Below are positions 1 to 7,505 of a stretch of 37,708 bases of DNA, one piece after another. The stretch's first letter is position 1. Each line of letters opens with the position of its first letter. A model generated the notes under the pieces. It worked only from the letters and a program-made list of their open reading frames with translations, searched no databases and was not told the DNA's origin. The position numbers and the translations under genes are program-made. The DNA comes from Bacteroidales bacterium UBA1374 (GTDB taxonomy: Bacteria > Bacteroidota > Bacteroidia > Bacteroidales > UBA932): assembly GCA_002305545.1 (NCBI GenBank), contig DBRG01000018.1, forward strand, positions 85,485 through 123,192, given 5' to 3'.

Positions 1-1521
1 TGGTTTGACGATGTCTGGACCAAAGAAGTGTTTGCCAATTACTTTGCTGCCCAAATGATCCGGCCGCAGTTCCCGGAAATCAACCACCGTCTGAACGACC
101 TGCGTGCTTTTTACGCTACCGCCTACGAAGTAGACCGGACTGCCGGTACTAACGCCATAAAGCAATCCCTGGACAACCTCAATAAAGCCGGCCTGATCTA
201 TGGAAATATCATTTATGACAAAGCCCCCATTGTCATGAACATGCTGGCAGAGAAACTGGGACAAGAAGCTTTTCATAAAGGCTTGCGGGATTATCTGCAC
301 ACATACGCTTACGGCAACGCCACCTGGGAAGACCTGATATCCATCCTGGACCGGGAAACACCCGAAGACCTTGAAAGCTGGAGCCGGGTATGGATACACA
401 GTGCAGGAGTACCGCGCATACAAGCGCGTATTTCAAATGATTCACTAGTGGTTACCCAGCATGACCCGCTGAACCGGAGTCTTCTGTGGCCGCAAAAAAT
501 CACTTTTTCCCTGACAAACGGGGAGCAAACCGAAACCCTGAGTTTTCCCATGGACCTTGCTGGAATAAAAGCTCCCATACCCCCGGACATGAAGTACATC
601 CTCCCTAACACCGACGGTCTGGCTTACGGAATGTTCCTTCCGGACAGTTTGAGCCTGGATTACATGCTGAACAACCTGGCCCGGTTTGAAGCGGAAGAAA
701 CACGGCTTTCCCTGTTGATGACCTTGTACGAGAATATGCTGGCAGGGAACCTCAGCGCTGATGCTTTTATAAAAGCCCTGATCTCCTACCTCCCTGCCGA
801 GACCAACAACCTTGTACGGAATTCCGCACTCTCATACCTGGGAGAAGCATACGTGCGTCACTCCACGGAAAAAGACGGTCCTGCAGAAGTGTTTCTGCTT
901 GAAGCCGCCGCCGACACCCGGGAAACCAAAGAATACCGCTTGCTGGCGTACCGTACCCTTACCGGGCTCTTTACCGATTCCCTGATCACCCGGCAATTGT
1001 TTGACCATTGGGACAATGGCAAATCATTCGACGGACTTCCTTTCGAAGAAACGGAAATGACCTCGCTGGCATATCAGCTGATGATACGGCTGCCCGATGA
1101 AGCATCATACATCAGGCAAAAGCAACTGGAACGAATAACCAACCCCGACCGCCGGAAAGCCTTTATATTCATAGTGCAGGCTACAGACCCCGACCCTGTG
1201 GTACGGGATACCTTTTTCCAGTCGCTCCTTGCAGTTGAAAACCGTAGCGTTGAAGCCTGGGTTATCCCGGCCCTGGGCTACCTGAATCATTTCCTGCGAC
1301 AGGAACACGCCCTGAAATATATCCGTCCGGCCCTTGCCGAACTGGAGGAAGTGCAACAAACCGGGGACATCTTTTTCCCCACATCCTGGATCTCGGCCTG
1401 TTTAAGCGGGCACAACTCCAGCGCTGCCGCCGACAGCGTAGCTTCCTTCCTTCAGGAACACCCCCGCTACGAACCCCTGCTAAAAAACAAGATCCTGCAG
1501 GCAGCAAGCCACTTGAAATAA
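1..1521 (+). CDS. M1 family aminopeptidase, C-terminal part (5' end outside window)
   Basis: Frame 1 is open from the first base, so the gene starts upstream of the window. The first visible residues, WFDDVWTKEVFANYFA, match the M1 metallopeptidase segment that follows the HExxH motif by about 18 residues (usual form WW.DLWLNEGFA). Glu9 of the fragment would therefore be the third zinc ligand; the HExxH itself is not in the window. The remaining ~490 residues look like the helical C-terminal domain seen in M1 enzymes. M1 enzymes remove N-terminal amino acids from peptides; in Bacteroidota many are exported, but a signal peptide cannot be checked here. The GTG at position 28 is internal, not a start. 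The gene ends 73 bp before the GH3 gene, which has its own -7 box, so the two are probably separate transcripts. Confidence 0.88.
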   Translation, partial: WFDDVWTKEVFANYFAAQMIRPQFPEINHRLNDLRAFYATAYEVDRTAGTNAIKQSLDNLNKAGLIYGNIIYDKAPIVMNMLAEKLGQEAFHKGLRDYLHTYAYGNATWEDLISILDRETPEDLESWSRVWIHSAGVPRIQARISNDSLVVTQHDPLNRSLLWPQKITFSLTNGEQTETLSFPMDLAGIKAPIPPDMKYILPNTDGLAYGMFLPDSLSLDYMLNNLARFEAEETRLSLLMTLYENMLAGNLSADAFIKALISYLPAETNNLVRNSALSYLGEAYVRHSTEKDGPAEVFLLEAAADTRETKEYRLLAYRTLTGLFTDSLITRQLFDHWDNGKSFDGLPFEETEMTSLAYQLMIRLPDEASYIRQKQLERITNPDRRKAFIFIVQATDPDPVVRDTFFQSLLAVENRSVEAWVIPALGYLNHFLRQEHALKYIRPALAELEEVQQTGDIFFPTSWISACLSGHNSSAAADSVASFLQEHPRYEPLLKNKILQAASHLK

Positions 1522-1565
1522 AATTGCGAAATAGCTGCTTTTATATGAGGTTCGCCTGTTTTTCC

Positions 1566-1573
1566 TAACTTTG
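1566..1573 (+). promoter_or_regulatory. Bacteroidota -7 box for the GH3 gene
   Basis: TAACTTTG matches the Bacteroidota -7 consensus TAnnTTTG and lies 21 nt before the ATG at 1595. No clear TTG -33 element is visible at the usual distance, so the call rests on one element and its position. Confidence 0.5.
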
Positions 1574-1594
1574 TAAAAATCCAAATCAATAATC

Positions 1595-4099
1595 ATGAAG
1601 AAATTTTATACCCTTCTCCTTGCTATGGTTGTATGCAGCGCTGTAGTAAATGTACCCGGTGCATATGCCCAGGTCAAACCGCTGATACCCAGCGATCCGG
1701 CCATTGAAAAAAAGATTGATAAGATCATCTCCAAAATGACCCTGGTGGAAAAAGTGGGTCAGATGACCCAGCTTGAGATCAACCTGCTGGGCATGGACAT
1801 GAGGGCAGAAATGATGAAACTGATGATGATGCCGCAGGAACAGCTGGCCGCACTGATCAGTGAGCACGGGCTGGAAAATGAGTTTGACGCCGCTGCGATG
1901 ACAAACCCGGAAAAACGGATGGAGATGGGATTCGAATACTATAAACTCTATCAGAAAATAACGGTCACAAAAGGCTTTCAGTTTGATCCGGCCAAAATGG
2001 ATTCGGTGTTTGTCAAATACAAAGTGGGATCTATCCTGAACACCCCGTTTACAACGGCCCAGACCTCAGAGGAATGGAACCGGCTCATAAAGATCGTTCA
2101 GGACAAATCCCTGGAAGCGATAGGAATCCCTTGTCTGTACGGCCTGGACCAGATCCATGGGTCCACCTATGTGGCCGATGGCACCCTTTTTCCACAGGGG
2201 GTCAACATGGCAGCCACCTTCAACAGGGAACTGGCCCGCAGGACCGGGGAAATCACCGCCTATGAAACACGGGCAGCCGGGATCCCCTGGACATTCAGTC
2301 CTGTAATGGATATGGGACGTCAGCCGGCATGGCCCCGGCAGTGGGAAGGCTACGGTGAGGATTGCTTCCTTGGGGGAGCTATCGGGAGTGAAGTGGTGAA
2401 AGGCCTGCAGGGAGCGGATCTAAACAACATAGGCAGCCAAAACATAGCAGCCTGCCTTAAGCATTATATGGGCTACGGCGTTCCGGCCAACGGACTTGAC
2501 CGTACCCCGGCCATAATCAACGACCAGGACCTGCGGGAAAAGCAATTTGCCCCCTTCCTGGAAGCAATGCGCGCCGGAGCACTCTCCCTGATGACAAATT
2601 CTTCCACCATCAATGGAGTGAACGGGGTGGCCAACCCCATACTCCTCACCCGGTGGGCCAAGGAAGAATTGAACTGGGACGGTATGATCGTTACCGATTG
2701 GGCCGATATCACCAGCCTGTATGAACGCGACCGTATTGCCTCGTCATACAAAGAAGCCGTAAAAATGGCCATCAATGCCGGAGTGGATATGGCCATGGTG
2801 CCTTCCAGCTGGCAGTTTTGCATAGACCTGAAGGAGCTGGTGGAAGAAGGCAAGGTACCCATGAGCCGCATAGACGATGCCGTAAGGCGTATCCTGCGCC
2901 TGAAGTTCCGCCTCGGCCTTTTTGAAACTCCTTACACCGTAAAAGATGACTACCCCGAATTTGCATCTGCAGAAGCCGCAGCAGTATCTCTGAAAGCCGC
3001 CGAAGAATCGATGGTGCTGCTGAAGAATGAGGAAGCGATCCTCCCGTTGCCCAAAGGCAAAAAAATCCTGGTCGCCGGGCCCAATGCCCATACCATGCGC
3101 GGTCTGAACGGAGGATGGAGCTATACCTGGCAGGGAAGCGGAATCGACAGGTTTACAGCGCATTTCAATACCATTCTGGAGGCTCTTGAGAATAAATTCG
3201 GAAAGGATAACGTTATCTACGAACCCGGGGTCATTTACAATGAAATGGCTTTTTGGACAGCTGAAAACGAACCGGAAATTGAAAAAGCAGTAGCCGCTGC
3301 TGCGCTGGCAGATTACATTGTGGTATGCATCGGGGAGAATTCCTATTGCGAAACTACCGGCAATATCCCCAACCTTTTCATCTCGCCCAACCAGGCAGAC
3401 CTGGTCAAAGCACTGGCCAAAACCGGAAAACCTATCGTGATGATCCTGAACGAGGGGCGTCCCCGCGTGATCGTTGACCTGGTACCACTGGCTTCGGCCA
3501 TTGTGAATATCATGCTGCCGGGTAATTACGGTGGAGATGCGCTGGCCGGTCTGCTTGCAGGTGATGCCAATTTCAGTGGCAGGCTCTCCTATACTTATCC
3601 CAGTTGCTGCAACGGGTATACAACTTACGATTATAAAGTATGCGAGGTGCGTTCCACCATAGAAGGCGCATACGATTACTTTGCCAACACGAACATTCAG
3701 TGGCCTTTCGGGTACGGACTCAGTTACACGACCTTTGAATATTCCAACCTGAAAGCAGACAAGACAACCTTCACGGCAGCAGATGAGCTGGTCTTTACCG
3801 TGGATGTGAAAAATACCGGCAAGGTGGAAGGAAAGGAAAGCGTACTGCTATATTCTTCTGACCTGTACGCCTCGCTCATGCCGGACAACCGGCGCCTGAG
3901 GGCTTTTGATAAGATATCCCTGAAACCCGGAGAGCAAAAGACCGTCACCCTGAAGATCAAGGCAAGCGACCTTGCCTTTGTAGGCATTGACACCAAATGG
4001 GTATTGGAAGAAGGTGATTTCAAAATGGTTGTGGGAGACCAGAGCCTGATGATCCGCTGTACGCAGACCCACCAATGGGACACGCCAAACCGCCCGTGA
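1595..4099 (+). CDS. Secreted GH3 family beta-glucosidase (BglX-like)
   Basis: The 834-residue protein starts with a signal peptide (MKKFYTLLLAMVVCSAVVNV..., cleavage probably after AYA-Q at about residue 25), so it acts in the periplasm or outside. It has the full GH3 layout: an N-terminal TIM-barrel domain, an alpha/beta sandwich domain (about 460-690) and a C-terminal Fn3-like domain (about 720-830). The catalytic nucleophile is Asp368 in IVTDWADI. The substrate-binding KHYMGYG segment (K..HY) is also present, with a GYGLSYTTFEY segment just before the Fn3-like domain, as in BglX-type enzymes. Family role: removal of terminal beta-linked glucose, or sometimes xylose or galactose, from oligosaccharides; the exact substrate cannot be read from sequence. 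An insert of about 40 residues rich in Met and Glu near residues 65-110 is longer than in the textbook enzymes. It ends 11 bp before the next start. Confidence 0.93.
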   Translation: MKKFYTLLLAMVVCSAVVNVPGAYAQVKPLIPSDPAIEKKIDKIISKMTLVEKVGQMTQLEINLLGMDMRAEMMKLMMMPQEQLAALISEHGLENEFDAAAMTNPEKRMEMGFEYYKLYQKITVTKGFQFDPAKMDSVFVKYKVGSILNTPFTTAQTSEEWNRLIKIVQDKSLEAIGIPCLYGLDQIHGSTYVADGTLFPQGVNMAATFNRELARRTGEITAYETRAAGIPWTFSPVMDMGRQPAWPRQWEGYGEDCFLGGAIGSEVVKGLQGADLNNIGSQNIAACLKHYMGYGVPANGLDRTPAIINDQDLREKQFAPFLEAMRAGALSLMTNSSTINGVNGVANPILLTRWAKEELNWDGMIVTDWADITSLYERDRIASSYKEAVKMAINAGVDMAMVPSSWQFCIDLKELVEEGKVPMSRIDDAVRRILRLKFRLGLFETPYTVKDDYPEFASAEAAAVSLKAAEESMVLLKNEEAILPLPKGKKILVAGPNAHTMRGLNGGWSYTWQGSGIDRFTAHFNTILEALENKFGKDNVIYEPGVIYNEMAFWTAENEPEIEKAVAAAALADYIVVCIGENSYCETTGNIPNLFISPNQADLVKALAKTGKPIVMILNEGRPRVIVDLVPLASAIVNIMLPGNYGGDALAGLLAGDANFSGRLSYTYPSCCNGYTTYDYKVCEVRSTIEGAYDYFANTNIQWPFGYGLSYTTFEYSNLKADKTTFTAADELVFTVDVKNTGKVEGKESVLLYSSDLYASLMPDNRRLRAFDKISLKPGEQKTVTLKIKASDLAFVGIDTKWVLEEGDFKMVVGDQSLMIRCTQTHQWDTPNRP

Positions 4100-4110
4100 A
4101 TCATTGCCAT

Positions 4111-5085
4111 ATGATGAAACTTGTTTTTCTTGATGCCGCCACTATGGGTGGAGATATAGACCTGGCCCCTCTCAGACAATTCGGGGAGCTTACAGTATAC
4201 GACAATACGCGGCCGGAAGAAGTCATTGCGCGTATTGAAAAGGCAGATATTGTACTACTGAATAAGGTAAAACTGGGCAAAGCGCAGATACAGGCTGCCG
4301 GAAACCTGAAACTGATCTGTGTTGCGGCAACGGGCCTGGATCCCATAGACCTGGACTACGCGGCCGAGAAAGGCATCCCAGTAATGAACGTAGCAGGCTA
4401 TTCAACAGACAGTGTGGCACAGACCGCCTTCCTGCATATCCTTTGCTGCGTGCAGCAGGGCCCCTATTTCAATGAATACGCCCACTCGGAAGCCTACCCG
4501 GCCAGCGGCCTGCCTACCCACTTTGGGGGCAGGTATTTCCATGAGCTGAGCGGAAAACGGCTGGGGATCATCGGGTTGGGGGCGATCGGAAGGAAAGTGG
4601 CAGCCATCGCCTCGGCTTTCGGGATGGAAGTGGTTTATTTTTCCACCAGCGGACAGGAACGCGCCGGCGGGCTGTACAGGCGCCTGGACCTGGACGAACT
4701 GCTGCGGACGAGCGACCTGGTGACCATCCACGCTCCGCTCAATGACAAGACCCGCGGTTTGATAGGGAAAGCCGAGCTGGATAAGATGAAGGCTTCGGCT
4801 TATCTTTTCAACTTGGGGCGAGGGGCCATTGTGGATGAACGTGCATTGGTGGAGGCTTTAAACGAAAACCGGCTGGCCGGTGCTGGAATGGATGTTTTCA
4901 GTACCGAGCCGCTTCCGGCGGATCATTGTTACCGGCGGGTAACGGATAAATCAAAACTGTTCCTTACGCCGCACATAGCCTGGGCCTCGATAGAAGCGCG
5001 CAAGCGCCTGATTGCCATGATGGCAGATAATATCAGTCGATATATAGCTTCCCGTACAGGTGATCGATCTCGTGCTGGAAAATAA
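4111..5085 (+). CDS. D-2-hydroxyacid dehydrogenase (glycerate/hydroxypyruvate type)
   Basis: The start is taken at ATG 4111 (MMKLVFLDAATMGG); an upstream in-frame ATG at 4075 would overlap the GH3 gene and adds unrelated residues. The 324-residue protein has the NAD-binding motif GIIGLGAIGRKV, the catalytic Arg in LGRGAIVDE, the Glu in FSTEPLP and the catalytic His in LTPHIAWAS. The last motif is typical of the glycerate dehydrogenase/hydroxypyruvate reductase branch. Expected reaction: NADH-dependent interconversion of a 2-keto acid and a D-2-hydroxy acid in the cytoplasm. It follows the GH3 gene by 11 bp and may be read through from it. Its last 53 bp overlap, on the other strand, the 3' end of the deformylase gene. 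D-lactate or phosphoglycerate dehydrogenase activity is possible but fits the His motif less well. Confidence 0.88.
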   Translation: MMKLVFLDAATMGGDIDLAPLRQFGELTVYDNTRPEEVIARIEKADIVLLNKVKLGKAQIQAAGNLKLICVAATGLDPIDLDYAAEKGIPVMNVAGYSTDSVAQTAFLHILCCVQQGPYFNEYAHSEAYPASGLPTHFGGRYFHELSGKRLGIIGLGAIGRKVAAIASAFGMEVVYFSTSGQERAGGLYRRLDLDELLRTSDLVTIHAPLNDKTRGLIGKAELDKMKASAYLFNLGRGAIVDERALVEALNENRLAGAGMDVFSTEPLPADHCYRRVTDKSKLFLTPHIAWASIEARKRLIAMMADNISRYIASRTGDRSRAGK

Positions 5086-5605
5086 CAGCCGTAAAGCCTG
5101 AGACCGTATCGCGGACGATCTCCCAGGAATCCGGGTTCCGGTAAGTTATGACCACCTGCGTAGAACGCAGTACGGTATCTCTTTCTCCGGGCACCGAAAG
5201 GCAACCTTCCCAGCCCCATTTGGTCTCCTGGCTGTAGTTTTCAATTATGGGATTGACATAAAACTCAAAAGGTTCTCCTTCTTTGTCAAAACGCTGTACG
5301 GCAACAAGTTGTTTACTAATACCCACTTGCGGGGCAGCAATTCCCACCCCGGTGTTGGCCGTATCCAGGACCGTGGCCATCATCCTGGACTTAAGGGTGG
5401 CATACAGATCTGATTTCATGTCTCTCCGGTTGAGCGGACCTGCTTTCAGACGCAGGAACTGCAGCTCTTCCGGGACCTGGTTGGTGAAAAGAGGCATGAT
5501 TATTTCCGAATCTTCGGGCTTTCCAATGCGGTATTTCTCTATAGAAGAAAAATTGCTGCAAGCGACAGCCAGCAGCAATAACAGTGATATGATGCATTTT
5601 TTCAT
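5033..5605 (-). CDS. Peptide deformylase homologue with lipoprotein signal
   Basis: The ATG at 5605 gives MKKCIISLLLLLAVACSN, a basic N-terminus, a hydrophobic stretch and a Cys that fits a lipobox (LAVA-C), so the product is predicted to be an exported lipoprotein of 190 residues. All three deformylase motifs are intact: GVGIAAPQVG, EGCLSVPG and QHEIDHLYG, giving the metal ligands Cys, His, His and the catalytic Glu. Deformylases normally remove formyl groups from nascent proteins in the cytoplasm, so an exported copy is odd. The protein stops at GKLYID, just after the third motif, so the usual C-terminal helix is missing. The gene lies 24 bp downstream of the M56 protease gene on the same strand and is probably its operon partner. 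Its last 53 bp, which include the HEIDH codons, overlap the convergent dehydrogenase gene. Confidence 0.88.
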   Translation of the reverse strand: MKKCIISLLLLLAVACSNFSSIEKYRIGKPEDSEIIMPLFTNQVPEELQFLRLKAGPLNRRDMKSDLYATLKSRMMATVLDTANTGVGIAAPQVGISKQLVAVQRFDKEGEPFEFYVNPIIENYSQETKWGWEGCLSVPGERDTVLRSTQVVITYRNPDSWEIVRDTVSGFTAVIFQHEIDHLYGKLYID

Positions 5606-5629
5606 GCTCAAAGATAGGAATCTTTGAGC

Positions 5630-7075
5630 TTACTTTGTCCCTTCCGGAGCCTTAGATTCTTCTTTCTTGGGTAGTTGAAAGTTTACGGGAAAATTATACC
5701 TGACCCTTACTGTTTTCCCCATATTCTGCCCGGGACGTTCCCAAACGGGAGAAGACATCAGAACGCGTAAGACTTCGTTGTCCAGTTCAGGACTTACTCC
5801 CCTGAGAATTTTTGCATTGACCACCTGTCCTGTTTCAGACAGCTCAAAACTGGCAATAACCCTTCCCTGAATCCCTTTTTTCTTGGCTTCTTCCGGGTAT
5901 TTCATGTTATTAATAATCCATTTGGTAAACTCATTCTCGTCTTTGCCATTGGCAAACAATGGCTTGGTGTCTAACAGGGCCAAAGGAAACACAGAATCCT
6001 GCTTAGCGGGAATGGCGGCAGCGGGTACAGGGGGCGGTGGCGGTACCGTTGCAGTTACGGGCAGGGCCTGGGGTTTGATATCCTGCGGCAAAGAAATTTT
6101 TATATCTTTGACAGAGGAAATCCCGGACAACGTGCCGGAGATTTCAGGCGTTGCAAAGGCCGTTACGGCTATGAACGCGAGAGGCAGAGCGTATATGCAC
6201 TTTGCAAACGCCCATTTGCTTGATTTCTTTTTCCACATCATAGTGATTCTTTTTTTAAGTTTGCTGTGATTAAAGCTGTTGACCATGGAGTAGCGTCTTG
6301 TGCCAACAGCTTTTTTTATTAATAATAATTGGTACTGTTTTGCATTTACACCGGCTTTCAGGACAGCGTCATCGGCCTGGAATTCATGGACCTGCTGCAT
6401 GGATTGCTTAAGAAGCCAGGCAGCGGGATTGAACCATTGGAAAAGAATGAGTAAGTCTGTCATTATCAGGTCCCATGAATGTCCTTTACGGACGTGGGAC
6501 AGTTCATGGATAAGGATATCCCTCCCGTCCTCGATCATATCCTGTTCAGATACCACAATATAATGCATCCAGCTGAAGGGAGCTATCTCGTATGTATGGA
6601 CTATAAGCCTGACTTTCCTGCTTATACCCGTCATTTCAATGCATTGCGCCAGAAGGTTCCCGTAAGCGGCAGCCCTTCCGTTACCTTTGTTTTTCCTCAA
6701 GATAGAAGTTAGCCTGATGTAAGAAATGATGTAGAAAATGAAACTGACCAAAACACCGGTGAAGTAAATCAAAAGGAACCATTGCACCAAACGCACGGTG
6801 GAACCTGAAAGTTCAGACGGATCTGACACCAGCGGGGTTATATCTTCCGGATGGATGGCCCCCTGCCCTTGCGCTTCCTGCAGGCCAAACCAGGCTAGTG
6901 GATCAAAGGATCCCGGAATGCAGAACGGGAGGATCAGGGAAACCGGAACTATGAGCAGCCATACTATGCGGTTGAACCTGTGAAAAGTTTCCCCGGATAA
7001 AAAAAGCCGGTTGAACAGGTAGAAAAATAACAGGAAAACACCCGTTTCCAATACATATGTGACAAATGCTCCCAT
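5630..7075 (-). CDS. BlaR1/MecR1-like M56 metalloprotease with TonB C-terminal domain
   Basis: The ATG at 7075 is chosen because a TTG two codons upstream overlaps the blaI-like stop. The 481-residue protein has several hydrophobic segments in its first ~310 residues and a gluzincin-type HELSH motif (His190, Glu191, His194) typical of M56 proteases such as BlaR1. A last membrane segment near residue 300 is followed by a Pro-rich linker (TVPPPPPVPAAA) and a TonB C-terminal domain (about 385-470, with MKYPEEAKKKGIQGRV). In BlaR1 relatives the protease cleaves the BlaI repressor when the sensor detects its signal. Here a TonB domain replaces the penicillin-binding sensor, a form common in Bacteroidota, so the signal is unknown. 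The gene follows the repressor with 2 bp spacing and precedes the lipoprotein deformylase. Confidence 0.9.
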   Translation of the reverse strand: MGAFVTYVLETGVFLLFFYLFNRLFLSGETFHRFNRIVWLLIVPVSLILPFCIPGSFDPLAWFGLQEAQGQGAIHPEDITPLVSDPSELSGSTVRLVQWFLLIYFTGVLVSFIFYIISYIRLTSILRKNKGNGRAAAYGNLLAQCIEMTGISRKVRLIVHTYEIAPFSWMHYIVVSEQDMIEDGRDILIHELSHVRKGHSWDLIMTDLLILFQWFNPAAWLLKQSMQQVHEFQADDAVLKAGVNAKQYQLLLIKKAVGTRRYSMVNSFNHSKLKKRITMMWKKKSSKWAFAKCIYALPLAFIAVTAFATPEISGTLSGISSVKDIKISLPQDIKPQALPVTATVPPPPPVPAAAIPAKQDSVFPLALLDTKPLFANGKDENEFTKWIINNMKYPEEAKKKGIQGRVIASFELSETGQVVNAKILRGVSPELDNEVLRVLMSSPVWERPGQNMGKTVRVRYNFPVNFQLPKKEESKAPEGTK

Positions 7076-7077
7076 GG

Positions 7078-7437
7078 TCAACCGTTTCTGCGTTCCACCT
7101 CGGCAATAAGCTTCTTCAGATCGCTTAACGAAATGGCCTCTTCCTCTATAAGGGAAGACACGACGCTGAAGGCAGAACTGCTGTAATATTTCCGGATAAC
7201 TCCATTAAGTGAAGACTTGCTGAATTCTTCACGGCTTACAACGGGAAAATACTGGTAAGAATTGCCAAAGGCCTTGTGGTCCAGAAATCCTTTTTCCTCC
7301 AGGCTACGCACTATGGTGGATAAGGTATTGAAATGCGGCCTTGGCTGACTATAACAATCCAGGAGCTCTCGTACAAAGAGAGGTCCTTTGTCCCAGAAAA
7401 AGGACATGATTTCTTCTTCTTTTGCAGTGAGTTTCAT
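7078..7437 (-). CDS. blaI: BlaI/MecI family transcriptional repressor
   Basis: The start at ATG 7437 gives MKLTAKEEEIMSFFWDKGPL, the usual opening of this family; an extension to 7461 adds eight unrelated residues. The 119-residue protein has a winged-helix domain in its first ~80 residues (VRELLDCYSQPRPHFNTLSTIVRSL...) and a short C-terminal dimerisation region. The BlaI cleavage point in the family is an Asn-Phe bond in the second half; I do not see an obvious equivalent. Two matching palindromes overlap its own promoter (7465-7503), so autoregulation is strongly suggested, as in bla/mec systems. The M56 protease encoded next to it would relieve repression. The gene is the first of a three-gene operon with the protease and the exported deformylase. 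Confidence 0.92.
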   Translation of the reverse strand: MKLTAKEEEIMSFFWDKGPLFVRELLDCYSQPRPHFNTLSTIVRSLEEKGFLDHKAFGNSYQYFPVVSREEFSKSSLNGVIRKYYSSSAFSVVSSLIEEEAISLSDLKKLIAEVERRNG

Positions 7438-7458
7438 GATAAAAACATGTTTACACTG

Positions 7459-7488
7459 CAAATATAACTAAATATTTTAGTTATGCAA
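7459..7488 (-). promoter_or_regulatory. Promoter of the blaI operon
   Basis: On the minus strand a TTG (-33; plus 7486-7488) is followed after exactly 19 nt by TATATTTG (-7; plus 7459-7466), a full match to the Bacteroidota promoter form. The -7 box ends 21 nt before the blaI ATG. Both elements are embedded in the operator palindromes listed separately. Confidence 0.8.
7465..7483. promoter_or_regulatory. BlaI-type operator 1
   Basis: Inverted repeat TAACTAAA-TAT-TTTAGTTA, with perfect 8-bp arms. The core is AACTA-n7-TAGTT. It fills the spacer between the -33 and -7 elements of the blaI promoter and overlaps the -7 box by 2 bp, a position expected to block RNA polymerase. Assignment to the adjacent BlaI-like repressor is inference from position. 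Confidence 0.75.
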
Positions 7489-7503
7489 CTATTTTTTATA
7501 GTT
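7487..7503. promoter_or_regulatory. BlaI-type operator 2
   Basis: Second palindrome AACTAT-TTTTT-ATAGTT with the same AACTA-n7-TAGTT core as operator 1. Its centre is 21 bp from that of operator 1, two helical turns, so two repressor dimers could bind on the same face. It overlaps the -33 TTG and ends 2 bp from the umuC stop codon. Confidence 0.65.
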
Positions 7504-7505
7504 TA

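Noticed and set aside
4075..4110. Upstream ATG for the D-2-hydroxyacid dehydrogenase
   Set aside because: It would overlap the GH3 gene by 25 bp and adds residues not typical of the family; ATG 4111 fits better.
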